From the NCBI GenBank assembly GCA_022747635.1, contig JAKTNV010000005.1, forward strand, positions 84,254,469 through 84,318,468: DNA of 64,000 nucleotides. The letters are read 5' to 3'. The DNA is from Hetaerina americana (taxonomy: Eukaryota; Arthropoda; Insecta; Odonata; Calopterygidae). The notes beneath the pieces were generated by a model. That model saw nothing but the letters and a program-made list of their open reading frames with translations, had not been told where the DNA came from and did not search any database. Each line of letters begins with the position of its first letter. Within the stretch, counting starts at the first letter, position 1. The translations under genes and the position numbers were made by a program. Positions 31,830-43,110 of this stretch are shown here, piece after piece.

Positions 31830-33590
31830 TACAACATATTCTGGATATACGCTCAACCAGAAACTTTGGCGAACAAAATAAATCAATAGAAATACATCAT
31901 TACATATCTAGTTAACCCTATGGAGATCTAAATAAAAGAAAGAATTCCGTGAGATGTCGACGGCGGAAGTCTTGCCTTTCCCGCCGGCGGGAACGACACA
32001 CGGGTCAGTGGCCCGAGTTCCATGGCTGCCAGGAACCATACTCAAATCTAATATCATTATTTTTTCGTGGGATAATAAATTGAATTAGTTTCTCGTTGCC
32101 TTCCTCATTAATATTTTTAATGTGACACAATCGCTCAATGCCTGACTGGGGTTCAGACGCCTTTGCAACCGCCTCACTGAGGAACAGACACTGCGCAGAC
32201 TACCTTTCGTCTGGATCCTAACCTTTGACCTAATCTGGGATAGGTGACCCTACCAGAAGCATATACGCATCATTGCTCCCATCAAAAGCCCTTCCACCAC
32301 GTCAAAGTTGTATTCCATGGGGAGGGTATCGTCAGGATTGATAAATAAATAGTTAAACTCTGTTGTAAAAGTATTTTGTTACTTCTGTTACTATGGATAT
32401 ACAGAATTCCACGAAGTGTATACTCAAATGATGTTCAATTAATGAAGGCAGTGTTTTATATGTCATCTCTTTCCTTAATAAGCGACATAAATGAAAGAGG
32501 GTATCTGCAAATATAATTTTATCTATTTCTAATTTTAAAAACCGTACTGAACTTGTCCCTTATTTCTTGTTACGTGGTTCATGCTTTACATGTATTTATA
32601 TACCCCTTATATGGACGATTCTGAGCTTCTTCATAAAAAGTACCATTGAATATATGAATATTTTAAAACTAACATCTAACAGAATACTTTAATATTTAAA
32701 AGAATTAAAATAGACATTCAAATTATGCGTGGATGTTACTTGTACACATTTCTTCGAGTTATCCGAATATTTTTTTCTATCTTCAATTGCTTCAGTTATC
32801 ATTGGGAATGGCTCTCTGTAAGTTTCCGAGACCGGAAATGAGCGAAATTGTGTACACGTGTTCAAGTTGTGGAGGCGGGGTGAAGTTTATTCTGGGGGAG
32901 GGTGGGGTTGAATGTTAGTGTTGCCATTCGCACTTACAATTGGGTTCTCGGGAGTTTACTCTGTCCTCCACCAAAGAAAACCAATGAACAACTTGGCAAC
33001 AAGGCACTCGATACGTACCTGACGGAGAATAGAGTGACCTCACCAAGGTGAAGCCTCGAGTGGGCTCAACACTATTGGTTCTCGGTGAATCACGTGGGAA
33101 AAATGCTCCATATTTTTCTTCTTCGAATGCCTCCGTAATTTCGAAAGAACTACAAATCTCAATGTTTTCAAACCTCTCTTCCAAAGGGTATGAATGGAGC
33201 CCAGACTCAAATATGCTCGGAATTTTTTCAGGCATCAGTCAATTTAAAGTTTAATCGATCATCTTCAGAATTGGTTGCCAAGCAACCATGGCGTATTATT
33301 TTTTTACCGTCAAACATCACAAAAGTTAACGTTTTCGCACAAAATTCCCACTGAAGAGTAAAAAAAAAAACTGTTGCAAAACTTTTGTGAAAAAAATAAC
33401 GAAAATCAATGAAAAAGAGGAAAGGACAAGTGACTCCGATCGATATCGTTTCGCGCACATACACGATCGTCAAAGGGTACAGGCGGACGAACCCCTAGGG
33501 GTTCCGCTCGTCCAAGGCTGGAGGGGGTTTTGGTTGGGGAAACCACCTTCACTCGACAGTAGGATATAGATGAAGGGGGTGAAAGGGAGG
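31830..33590. other. No gene recognised; possible retroposon piece near 32150-32320
   Basis: Within 32150-32320 the text ggtgaccctaccagaagca resembles a widespread animal retroposon 3' sequence that I recall, but I cannot name it. A 106-codon minus-strand frame lies at 32915-33235; it has no domain I recognise. The remainder is AT-rich. Confidence 0.35.
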
Positions 33591-34310
33591 GAGGAAAGAG
33601 GGGATTGGTGTATGTGTGTGTGGAGGGAGAATGTGATCTAATTCGCAACTTCCACCACCCCGAACATCCGCGAGGAATGCAATTATTTCGAATGTAATTA
33701 GCAGCGTCCAAACTCTCCCCACCCCTCCACCGCGGGCTAAGGGTTTCCCCCTCTCTCTCTCTTCCGAAAGGGACATCGCACACACTCTGAGGGTGGTGTG
33801 TGACGGGGAGGGATGGAGGGGGTTGGAAGGGGTCACCAGGGGAAGGGAGAGGTCGGCTTGCAGCCTGGAATGGCATCCAATTGCTGCTCCTCTCCCGACA
33901 TCACTTTCGATCCTCCGGCTGCACCCCACCCCACTCCTATACCCTTTCTTCCATCCCCCTCCCTCCCTCCCTCCCCAGCCACACACACTCACACTCGCGT
34001 AACAAAACCCTTGTATCTCTCCCTCAACTCCCCTCTACCTCCCCCTCCGACCATCTCGCCACCCCTCCTCCCCCCCCTCCCCCAAGTGGAGCCTGCCACG
34101 TATCCTCCCCTTCTCTCCCTTTTGATAGCCCTTCCTGGCGCAGACCCTTTTAAAAGTTTTAACCCCTCCCCCACCTCACCCCACCATTTCACCCCCTTCA
34201 CCCTCCACCCCCTACCTATCATCCCCTCCTTCACACCACCCCCCTCTAATGCCCCTCCTCCACTCTCCTCTATTCCCTCGCCCTTTACTTCTCCAAAATC
34301 TCAGAATGGC
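33590..34310. repeat. Polypyrimidine/polypurine-biased low-complexity block
   Basis: 33590-33850 is purine-rich on + and 33890-34300 is C/T-rich with ccctccctccctcc tracts. Long proline/serine-rich frames on both strands (up to 171 codons) are explained by composition. Such tracts can form triplex or G4 structures. Confidence 0.75.
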
Positions 34311-35714
34311 GTTCTTTTTTTCGAGTAAATCGGGACATGGGAGTGACTTTAAAAATACAAGCTAATACAACATCAAATGACCTCAGGGATGCAGTCGATG
34401 AATTGTTTGTTCCCATGGATACGTATGAAAAAATGGTATAGGGTAGCCATGTTTTTTGGCATAAAGTTTTATATTTAAGATTAAACGACCATGGTTTCGC
34501 ATGGCATGAGTATATCATGTTCTAGTGGTACAAATGTACGTGGAAAAAAATACGTTCAACTCCGTTCCAATTGCAAGGAATTCCATGAAGCTACATCGGA
34601 TAGGGTTAAACCGTATTAAGTTAACTTCACGGATTAATCCACTTTCAAATATTTTACTCGATAAGCGGTAATAGTGTGTAGTTTGTGTACGTGCTATCGT
34701 GCGTACCTATCTATGCTATCTGCTATTGCTATGTTATCGTTTTGTTTTACCGTAGTAACAAAATTTCCGCGTACATTCTTTGTGATGTAGTTACCGAAAG
34801 TCAATAGGCCTGATATCCCGATCGATCAACAGCAAATCATAGCTTGTAGAATATTAATAATAGTGGACGATTCCATGTTTCGTCTGGACCCCGTCAAGGA
34901 AGCGCTAGTTTCCCTGAGTGCTTCATGATTTACTTTGGCTTTTATTATCAAAAGAAAGATAATTTTTCTTCAAAGAGGTATTATTTGCCAAAGAAGATGT
35001 GTTTTCTGAAAACTAAATAATTTTGGATGGATTTTTTAAAAATCATATAGCCTATCATTTAAATAATTCCTCAAGGTCTTTGAATGGTGCTTATGACTTT
35101 AATTTTCGTTGATCATGCCTAAAATAATTACGGATTTCTTTAAAACGAAAGTAGGTAATTTACAAAGCCTTTTAAAGTCGCTTATAATTTGAATTATTTT
35201 ATTATAAAATAAATACCGGTTTTTATGACGCGCAGGTTTTTATATTATTTAATTCAAAGCTTCTGCAAGGCGCTCTCGAACAAATTGTTATTTGCGGGGA
35301 AATATTTAAATCGAATATAAAAAGGTAGCACACAATTGGGTCTTCAAGGAATAATACAAAGTGATAAGAAGGGAGAATGATAAGTTAGCGGGGGAGAAGA
35401 AGGGAGAGAATGGGTTTTTTTAAGACAGCATGAAGGCAGGTGGAATGATATAGAAAGATATGAAGAAGGAAATGATATAGAAAATGCATTATTATTATTA
35501 AATAAATCTCGTTGCAATTAGGCAAATGTCCTCATTGCAACGTAATTTTCGCATAGAAAACCTCCTCCCAGACATATAAATATATACTATGTTTGACCTT
35601 TCAAATTTTACCTGAAGATTTTACACTATAACGAAACCTAGGTCGTAAATATGTGTTCTGTGTGGAAAAGCCAAGTTAGTCATTGTTCAACTTCAGTGTA
35701 TAATATATTATATG
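34311..35714. other. No feature recognised
   Basis: About 1.4 kb of AT-rich DNA without recognisable domain, RNA gene or terminal repeat. Confidence 0.5.
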
Positions 35715-37039
35715 CGTGGTGTTTTCAAAAAGTAAGGTAACTTCATATTTTTATGAAAGAAAATTTTTATTTATCCTTCAATATCCAAGTTGTCCCCTTC
35801 AAAGTGATCCCCCCCCCCAGATATGATACACTTGTGCCAACGCTTTTTCCAATCCTCAAAGCAATTCTGATAAGCACTTTCTGGTATAGCCTTGAGCTCT
35901 TCGAGCGATGCAGTCTTTATCTCCTCAATAGTTGCAAATCACCGTCCTTCCATAGGTTTCTCCAGTTTTAGGAACAGGAAAAAGTCGCAAGGGGCGAAAT
36001 CCAGTGAATATAGTGACTATAGCATGATTTTGGTGTTGTTTTTGGCCAAAATATACCTCAAAACAACAATGAGTGAGCATGTACATTATCGTGATGCAAA
36101 AGCCATGAATTGTTTTTCCCTATTCCGGTCGTTTTTTAGGTATTGCTTCTCGCAAACGACGCATAAATTCAATGTAATGCTCCTTATTGACCATATAACT
36201 TTGTGGTAAGAACTACTGAAGTACTACGCCACGGCAATTGAAGAAAACCGGGAGCAACATCTTGGCATTTGATCGACCCTGGCGTGCTTTTTACGGTCTT
36301 GGGTCTCTTTGGTTCTTCCATTGCGCCGATCGGGCTTTAGTTTCGACGTCATAATCACATACCCATAATTTGTCATTAGTTACGATCCTTTTGAGCCAAT
36401 TAGGATCATCATTGACGTCATTCCGCAGCTCCTGAGCGATGCTCATGCGACGGTTCTTCTGGTCAAAATTAAGCAGTTTCGGAGCGAACTTCGCTGACGC
36501 ATGTCTCATGCTCGATACATCCGAAAATATTTCTTGGCACGAGCCAACCGATATGCCAACTTCCTCATAAACTTCTCTAATAGTGATTCCGCGATTTTTC
36601 ATCACAATTTTCTTCACTGCTTCAACGTTTTCATCTGTTGTCGACGTGCTGGGGTGTCCAGAGCGGGGTTCATTATTGGCATCTTCTCGGCCATCCCACA
36701 AATACTTTTTCAACTTGAAAACATTTTTTTACTCAAGAGCAGACTTACAGTATGCCACCGTTAACTTTTAAAATGTTCTGGAGCAATTAATTCTATTTTT
36801 TACACAAAGTTTGATGCAAATTTTTTGATCAATTTTTTTATATAGCACAAAATCGCCGAGCACACCAAAACACGTGGAAATATTGTATCTGTCAATAACA
36901 AACTAAATATATTGTATTGTTGAAACAGTAAAAACATATTTGGGACTTGTGTACCGACATAACAAAGCAAAAAAATCGAAAACCGAATGTATGTTGCCCG
37001 CGCAATTTGAAAGGTTATCTTACTTTTCGAACACACCTC

Positions 37040-37042
<3 letters not shown>
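35715..37042 (-). mobile_element. Mariner-family DNA transposon, near full length but inactivated
   Basis: Termini: ggtgttttcaaaaagtaag at ~35718 and, inverted, cttacttttcgaacacacc ending near 37038. Length ~1.3 kb is the family norm. The minus strand encodes a 140-codon segment (36291-36713) with the GHPSTSTTDENVEAVKK linker, a helix-turn-helix-like REVYEEVGISVGSCQEI and IVTNDKLWVCDYDVETKA carrying the first Asp. Downstream, frames shift and the second and third Asp regions decay (YIEFMRRLREAIPKKRPE is still readable). Not functional. Confidence 0.85.
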
Positions 37043-37089
<47 letters not shown>

Positions 37090-37111
37090 TTATATATTAT
37101 ATATATATAAT
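37039..37111. repeat. (GT)n(TA)n microsatellite
   Basis: Compound dinucleotide tract immediately outside the mariner terminus. Confidence 0.95.
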
Positions 37112-37509
37112 ACTTGGTTACTCGGTCTTCATCAAACAAGTTTGTTGGTTGATGAAGTTGGGTTGGGTCACACATGGCGTAAATAAGGGCCACGTTACGT
37201 ATCGAAATTGAGCACAGTCTTCCTGTCCGGAATTGTGGCAGTACTCCCTGTCATTCTTGCTCATGTGGAAAACATAACTCATTCTGACTCCAATGTGCTT
37301 GCGAGCAAGTTAATGTTTGCCATAGGGCGGTGGTAAGCACTTGCGTATCGAAATTGTTACCACAAAAGCCAAAATTTATGCAAAAATGTTATATATATTT
37401 TTGGGTCTGTCAAGGTAGACATCAAGTACAAAAAATGCAGATAATGATACCACAAAGTTCATAGTTTAACCCTGCGCATATAACAAAGGCGATGCAACTA
37501 CAGCTGCAC
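37112..37509. other. No feature recognised
   Basis: Short unassigned stretch. gaagttgggttgggtcac and neighbouring text suggest no known family. Confidence 0.4.
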
Positions 37510-37552
37510 AATATTCCGCCGGTCGCCGTAAGGGTGCGTGGCGGGGGATTCA
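37510..37552. repeat. Dispersed hairpin motif, copy 4
   Basis: ccgccggtcgccgtaaggg followed by tgcgtggcgggggatt. A (TA)n tract and a tail ctaattggtgtgcac follow, resembling text after copy 2. Confidence 0.6.
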
Positions 37553-37608
37553 TGTTACCAACCATACATGATCAAATATTACTTTTTACATGCATTTCAG
37601 CAAATATT

Positions 37609-37611
<3 letters not shown>

Positions 37612-37690
<79 letters not shown>
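37612..37690. repeat. (TA)n microsatellite
   Basis: About 39 uninterrupted TA units. Confidence 0.98.
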
Positions 37691-37695
<5 letters not shown>

Positions 37696-37839
37696 CCTCG
37701 TGGACATACACGCATGCACATCATGCACTAATTGGTGTGCACGACTGAAGTAATAAAATGTTGTTCTTAAAAATAAATATATTCGCGTGCTTGGGTTTGA
37801 TTTTGTTATAATGGCGTACCGTGCGATGGCCATTCATCG

Positions 37840-38305
37840 ATGATGTAGAAGCACTCACGAGAGTAATTTAACACTTGGAAGGCACAATAGAAAACAAAAA
37901 TATACATAAAAAACAAGTGACAAGACACTCACATTGAAGAAAGCCCAAGCTTTCGGCCTTCTTTTGAGAACCTTCTTCAGGCAAGACTGGAAGGTTTCGG
38001 GAATAAGGAATGCACGGACTGGGATATGGGAAGCCGAGGGCGTGATGGGAAGGGGGGAGGAGAGCGATAAGGATCTAGAGGTGACGGTTGAGCCATGAAA
38101 TTTCAAAAGATCGAAATGCTATGGTGCACTAGGATTCATCTCTATATTGTTGGCTGAATCGGGTAGACATTCTAGGATGGTTAGGAAGAAATACAGGTCG
38201 AAGGAAAGGTTGTGGGATTTTGCGTGTGAAGGGATAGGAAGAGAAGAGAGTGAGGAAGAATTACTGGAATATTCTAGATTGGTCATTCGGATGGAAAATG
38301 GGGTG
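37840..38305 (-). mobile_element. Penelope-like element, 3' end, copy 1
   Basis: The minus-strand translation contains LPIPSHAKSHNLSFD and ILECLPDSANNIE, matching copy 2 at 38890-39525. That region corresponds to the part of the PLE C-terminal domain following the GIY-YIG core. It is followed by the terminal region with CTGAAGAAGG...GCCGAAAGC, tgtgagtgtct and gtgagtgcttctaca. It is cut on its 5' side by a SINE piece at ~38306. Non-coding relic. Confidence 0.65.
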
Positions 38306-38450
38306 ACCGGGACTGTTCCGGTCAAGGAAATATTTTTACACTTGTGATCTGTTCTATTCCGCCTTCCTAACCTCTCCTGTGTTCGTCTTTTATATGTGTT
38401 CCTATCCCTTTTCCTTTTATCTAGTTCCATGTTTGTATATATATTTATGC
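38306..38450 (+). mobile_element. tRNA-derived SINE, copy 3, 5'-truncated
   Basis: Begins within the tRNA head (ccggtcaagg) and the T-run (atatttttaca). It continues with the body ctgttctattccgccttcc, ctcctgtgttcgtc and gttcctatcccttttcc, then goes straight into (TA)n. It abuts PLE copy 1. Confidence 0.7.
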
Positions 38451-38590
38451 ATATATATATATGTTTATATATATATACATATATATATATATATAATATA
38501 AAAACTATATGTGTATATATATATGTTATATATATGTGTATATATATGTATATATATAAATGTTATATAGAAATTATATATATATGAATT
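38438..38590. repeat. (TA)n/(TATG)n microsatellite
   Basis: Imperfect TA-rich tract with tgtata interruptions at the SINE tail. Confidence 0.9.
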
Positions 38591-38647
38591 TCTTCGAAAT
38601 GGAACTCTCTTCGGCGACGCACAAATATATAAAAACACAGACGTACA

Positions 38648-38796
38648 GTTTTGAAACATAGAAACACAAAGAAAGGACACTCGCTTTTGACATTTCGATG
38701 GTTCGACCGTCGTCGTCAACGACATTCTGATGACGACGGTCGAGCCGTCGAAACTACATATGTGAGTGTCCTTTCTTTGTGTTTCTATGTTTTAAA
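38648..38796. repeat. ~70-bp-arm palindrome, probable PLE end head-to-head
   Basis: Left arm: aaacatagaaacacaaag and gaaaggacactc, then ttcgaccgtcgtcgtca. Right arm: its inverted partner, tgatgacgacggtcga, then gagtgtcctttctttg and tgtttctatgttt. The outer 29 nt are identical. The centre holds ctgatgac-hairpin-gaaac, and the arms share gagtgtcctt with the PLE termini nearby. I infer two inverted copies of one terminal sequence. Confidence 0.8.
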
Positions 38797-38809
38797 AATC
38801 TACATCCGT

Positions 38810-38811
<2 letters not shown>

Positions 38812-38880
<69 letters not shown>
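38812..38880. repeat. (TA)n microsatellite
   Basis: About 34 uninterrupted TA units between the palindrome and PLE copy 2. Confidence 0.98.
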
Positions 38881-38882
<2 letters not shown>

Positions 38883-38889
38883 GGGCTGA

Positions 38890-39525
38890 CACAATATAAC
38901 ACAAATAGAATAGAATAGACACATTTAAAAGAACACTCACACGGTAAATTGTTCGAGCTTTCGGCCCTCTCAGAGGCCTTCTTCAAGTGAGACTGAAAAT
39001 ATGCTGTTGCTGTGGAGAGGGGAAAGAGGTAAGGAAGGGGAGGGGAGGTGTGGAGGGAATGCTGGGAGGGAAATTAAAGATGGCGGTTAAGGGACGGAAT
39101 TTCGAAAGAACGGAAAGCTAATATGAAGGCGGATTCAAGAGTTCTCACCTCTATATTGGTGGCTGAATCAGGTAGGGATTCTAGGATACTGAGAGCAAAA
39201 CACTGGTCGAATGAAAGGTTGTGAGAATTGGCGTGTGAAGGGATAGGAAGAGAAGAGAGTGAGGCAGAATTGCAGGAGTACCGGTGATTATTCATTCGGA
39301 TGGATAAGGGGGTAATGCATTCACCTATGTAAAAGGAAGTGCAATGTTTGCATGATAAAAGATAAATAATATTTTTTTAAAGGCAGTTAGCGTGGTAACG
39401 AGGTGAGGGTAAATTAGGGGATTTAGGGAGAGGGGAGTAGGCATAATAGGAAGACAGGTTTTACATCGGGGGCGGTTGCAAGTCGGGGAAATATTAGGAA
39501 ATTTGTCACGGGGGGGCGCCAAATG
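38890..39525 (-). mobile_element. Penelope-like element, 3' end, copy 2, with GIY-YIG-type remnant
   Basis: Minus-strand frames, in order: CNRPRCKTCLPIMP (Cys motif upstream of the nuclease core), HANIALPFT, MNNHRYSCNSAS and LPIPSHANSHNLSFDQC. ILESLPDSATNIEVRTLESAFI and a final LN follow. This order matches the C-terminal nuclease region of Penelope-like retroelements, which pair an RT with a GIY-YIG nuclease. The terminal region follows with a TTGAAGAAGGCC/GGCCGAAAGC hairpin. Frameshifts break the frame; the RT is absent. Confidence 0.65.
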
Positions 39526-39805
39526 GTTGGTGGATCTCAGAAGGTTTTAGAGATTGGCGGGTCGTCTGTATGCCATAGATGGGCATTGGGGTAGTGAGGA
39601 TGAGGTCACGTCATTGTCATGTAAAATTGGAAACAATTCTTTAAGGAGGGTTTTCAGTCTGTGTGATCCGGGGAAATAGGTGGTGCAAAGGTTGTGTCCT
39701 GCGTCAGATGTGGGCTTGTTTTTGTGTGGTGTGTGTGGGTGGGTGGGTGTGTCGGGTGGAACGGTGGATTTTATTTTGTAGTAACATTTCTGCGTAACCG
39801 CGTTT
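39526..39805. other. No feature recognised
   Basis: G/T-rich DNA (gtgtgtgggtgggtgggtg near 39735) upstream of PLE copy 2 on its strand. It might hold decayed PLE sequence; I cannot show it. Confidence 0.35.
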
Positions 39806-39828
39806 GATATATATATATATATATATTT
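39806..39828. repeat. (TA)n next to the RTE 3' end
   Basis: Ten TA units followed by T7 and the conserved RTE end aaggtaatctaccgg. Confidence 0.9.
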
Positions 39829-40971
39829 TTTTAAGGTAATCTACCGGTTAAGGTAGGTTTTTCGATTGACACAACTACCAAACAAACACTTTATTACTCC
39901 CAACAAAACACAAAATCCATCATCCTACTCTATATCAGGTCCCTCTTCATCTCTGAGTACTTTCTTCCTCCCTTCATCCCGTCCAACATCCCTATCCTGT
40001 TCCTTCCCTTTCCTCTTTTGCCCAACATTCTACCCTCTATCACAGTCTTCAACATCCCACTGCCGGTCAACACCCCCTTCATCCACTTTTCCTGCCTCCA
40101 CAGGATTTCTCCCAACAAACCCATCTCTTCGCCCACCATACCAAGTACTTCCTCATTTGTGTTCTTCTCTGTCCATTTCACCTTCTCCATTCTTCTCCAC
40201 ACCCACGTTTCAAAAGCCTCCAGTCTACGCCCTGCTACAATGACCACGTTTTCGCACCGTACATACCTGTAGCTACGCTCCATATCAAAGCTTTTACGAG
40301 TCTTTTCTTAACATCCTTACTCAAAGTCCCCGTCATCAACTCCCTCCTCCTTGTGAAAGCCTCTTTGCCTAGCGCAATTCTTCTCCTTACGTCCCTACTA
40401 CTTTGACCGTGTTGGTCCAAAACACTACCGAGATACGTAAACTGTTCTACCTGTTGTAGTTTTTGCCCTCCTATTTTAATGTTAAGCTTGGCCTTTTTCT
40501 TTCTAGAAAATCGAATAACCTTTGTTTTATTAATATTGATTCTCATCCCATACCTGTCGCACTGAATTTCCAATTCACTCAGCAATGCTTGCAGCACCTT
40601 GGCTGACTGACAAACTAAAGCTTGGTCATCAGCAAACCTAACTGATTTTACGAATTCCCCGCCCACTTTCATTCCTACCTCGAGTTCTTCCCATGCCTCT
40701 TTGATCATTTCCTCTGCATACAGGTTGAACAGCAACGGTGATAATGGGCAACCCTGCCTTACACCCCTTCCTAATACTGCCCATCCGGACTCCCCGTTTC
40801 CCACCCGCACCTGAGCAGTCTGAGACATGTACAGGTTGCGGATTAGCCTCCTTTCCCTCCAATCTATTCCTATTTTCTGCAATATACTCATTAGTTTTTC
40901 CCAATTCACTCTATCAAACGCTTTTTCGAAATCTACGAAACAGGCAAATACCTCCTGGTTGTGTTCTATAT

Positions 40972-40972
<1 letters not shown>
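39829..40972 (-). mobile_element. RTE-type LINE, second well-preserved copy
   Basis: Same family and orientation as 10827-12110 with long identical runs. The 3' end carries the shared UTR. The 5' end stops abruptly at a (TA)n tract at 40973, in the middle of the segment encoding RNIEH. Compared with the 10.8-kb copy it has a 6-bp in-frame insertion near 40266 and a deletion near 40230 that shifts the frame after MYGAKTWSL. Confidence 0.85.
40235..40909 (-). CDS. RTE-type reverse transcriptase fragment, frameshifted
   Basis: A 224-codon piece containing RQGCPLSPLLFNLY and RFADDQALV with the catalytic Asp pair, then YLGSVLDQHGQS, ending MYGAKTWSL where a deletion shifts the frame. The remainder of the C-terminus continues in another frame at 39930-40230 (RRLEAFETWVWRRM to MKRDLI). 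The start Met is arbitrary because the 5' part is truncated at (TA)n. Non-functional. Confidence 0.75.
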   Translation of the reverse strand: MNWEKLMSILQKIGIDWRERRLIRNLYMSQTAQVRVGNGESGWAVLGRGVRQGCPLSPLLFNLYAEEMIKEAWEELEVGMKVGGEFVKSVRFADDQALVCQSAKVLQALLSELEIQCDRYGMRININKTKVIRFSRKKKAKLNIKIGGQKLQQVEQFTYLGSVLDQHGQSSRDVRRRIALGKEAFTRRRELMTGTLSKDVKKRLVKALIWSVATGMYGAKTWSL

Positions 40973-41262
<290 letters not shown>

Positions 41263-41269
41263 ACATAAA

Positions 41270-41498
41270 TATAGACATCCTGTAGCTACTTGAGGTGCTT
41301 TGTGGAGGGCACTTTGAGTGAGTACGCCGTCCGTCGAATGGGACGTTAAACTACGGACCCCTTGGCGCCTTTCGTAAAGAGTAGGCTAATGCCCACGCCG
41401 GGTTTCTCTCCACTCTTCATCCTTTCCTGTCCATCACCTATGGCGCAAATGACCTTAGTTGTCGGTCGCCTCCCCTAAAAACTACTACTACTAATACT
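41270..41498 (+). mobile_element. Retroposon 3' end with (CTA)n tail
   Basis: Contains gtccgtcgaatgggacg, cccacgccgggtttctct and caaatgaccttagttgtcgg, and ends in actactactacta. From memory this arrangement is frequent in animal LINE or SINE 3' ends, but I cannot assign a family. It directly follows the (TA)n cluster. Confidence 0.5.
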
Positions 41499-42799
41499 GT
41501 TGAGATTTTCTTGTGCTCGTTTGTATCTTTCATTGAACTTCTTCCATCCATAGAGTTATACAGCTGCATATGCTGCTGATGAATGATTTCTTTTCAACAA
41601 CCCCCCTCCCCCCAATTATCCGTGACCACTTCGCAACAGTTCACCTTTCAAATTAACTATTTCTACTACAGTTTCAGACTAAACTTTGTGATAACATTTA
41701 ACGTCCATATTAAAAATTTGTTTTGTATTTTTCCGCATCAAGCCGGTGAAACGCGTCGCATCTTTATATAAAGTCTGTTGAAAAGTACCAAATGTTTTAA
41801 AAATGGAAAGTATTTCCGTTCCTTCCATCGGAAAAATGCTTTCCCCCATTCACTAAGCTTGCAGAAAGTCAGTGTTTACCCCCGATGGCAACAGCAGGCT
41901 ATCCGGGGAAATTGATACGTTGCAATATGAATGCGTAGCGTCGACGTTAAAACCCCTGAGTAACGGGAGCGCCCACCGCCCACGTTAATACCATACGATA
42001 ACAGAAGCTACCCGTTGATCACGTGACGGAAAACGTCCGCGCGAGCGATTGGATGGAAGCGGGATTGATGGAAGAGTCAGTTGGATCAACAGAAAGGGCT
42101 TCCCGCTCGTCCTAACGCCCTAATTTATTTCAAGGCAAAACTGGCACTTTGAAATACTTTACTGGACTCAGTAATGCCCGCTTTGTTTAATATTAACGTT
42201 TTCTGATTACCCTATTCAGAAAAATATCATGGCGAATCAAACTTAAGTTACATTTATTTACTTCCTTTTGAAAACTGTTACGTATTATTCTTGCAGCTAT
42301 TATTGAATAGGAAATATGGAGCATTTATGAGGAATTATCAAATGAATTTGATGTGAAGCATATAAAAAATGCGTTTTTCCTTTTTTACGTAAATATAATT
42401 TGTCATTTTTTTGGAAACGTTTCATTTCACTTTTTTTATCTATTGCCCAAAGACTCGATTCCCAGAATTGTGGTATTTCAACTCTAATACCCGTATTATA
42501 ATAACAGTTAACAGGCTGAAAAATCATAGTGTCCCTTCTTATCAAATATACGTGGTAAGCTAAATATGTTCACCATATTGCCTTGGCCTAATTATTGGTT
42601 AAAGATATTTGTAGGAGGAAAAGGGGCGTCGTTATGTCATGTTGGAAATATAACTAGAGGCGAGGTTACCACATTTTCACCAGGCCTGGTTTTCTATGTT
42701 AAATTTGATGACCTAGAGAAACATACCTTAACTGTTCGCTATGGAAATGCGTGATCTACGATACCAAATGCATGTTTAAGAGTCAGTAATCGTGCGTCC
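41499..42799. other. No feature recognised
   Basis: Unassigned DNA, AT-rich apart from a CpG-containing stretch at 41930-42120. Confidence 0.45.
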
Positions 42800-43110
42800 T
42801 TGAAAGAGAGGTGAGGTGTCCCGCTGCCTCACGGGAATCACCTCGAAATCTGAACTCGCCTCGCAAATATATCGCCTCCGCGCTAGCGGGAGGGTTCTCT
42901 GGCAGAGGGCGGGGCTTACCCCAAGCCCCTTTCACCTCTTGACCCTCTCCCCCGGCCGCTGACGTCACCAGGACGCACACACACACACGAAAGATGCGTC
43001 AGCGTCGGAATCCCTGTTAGTTCCCCGCGAGGGATGGGCATTCGTGGGGATGACGCCAATTTCAGGGGGTTGCCGCTGAACGATGGGGAACTCCAGGTGA
43101 ATCGGAGAGT
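42800..43110. promoter_or_regulatory. CpG-rich patch with GC box and palindromic CRE, candidate promoter
   Basis: GC- and CpG-rich against AT-rich flanks. It has gagggcgggg at 42905-42914 (Sp/KLF-type GC box) and the full CRE palindrome TGACGTCA at 42960-42967. There is a CA tract beside it. No exon was identified on either side, so this is only a candidate. Confidence 0.3.

Noticed and set aside
33813..34328. 171-codon plus-strand frame rich in proline and serine
   Set aside because: It lies in a C-rich low-complexity block with long frames on both strands, which composition alone explains.
38650..38796. True hammerhead ribozyme
   Set aside because: There is one extra nucleotide between CTGATGA and the hairpin, and no clear stems I and III; kept only as a finding.
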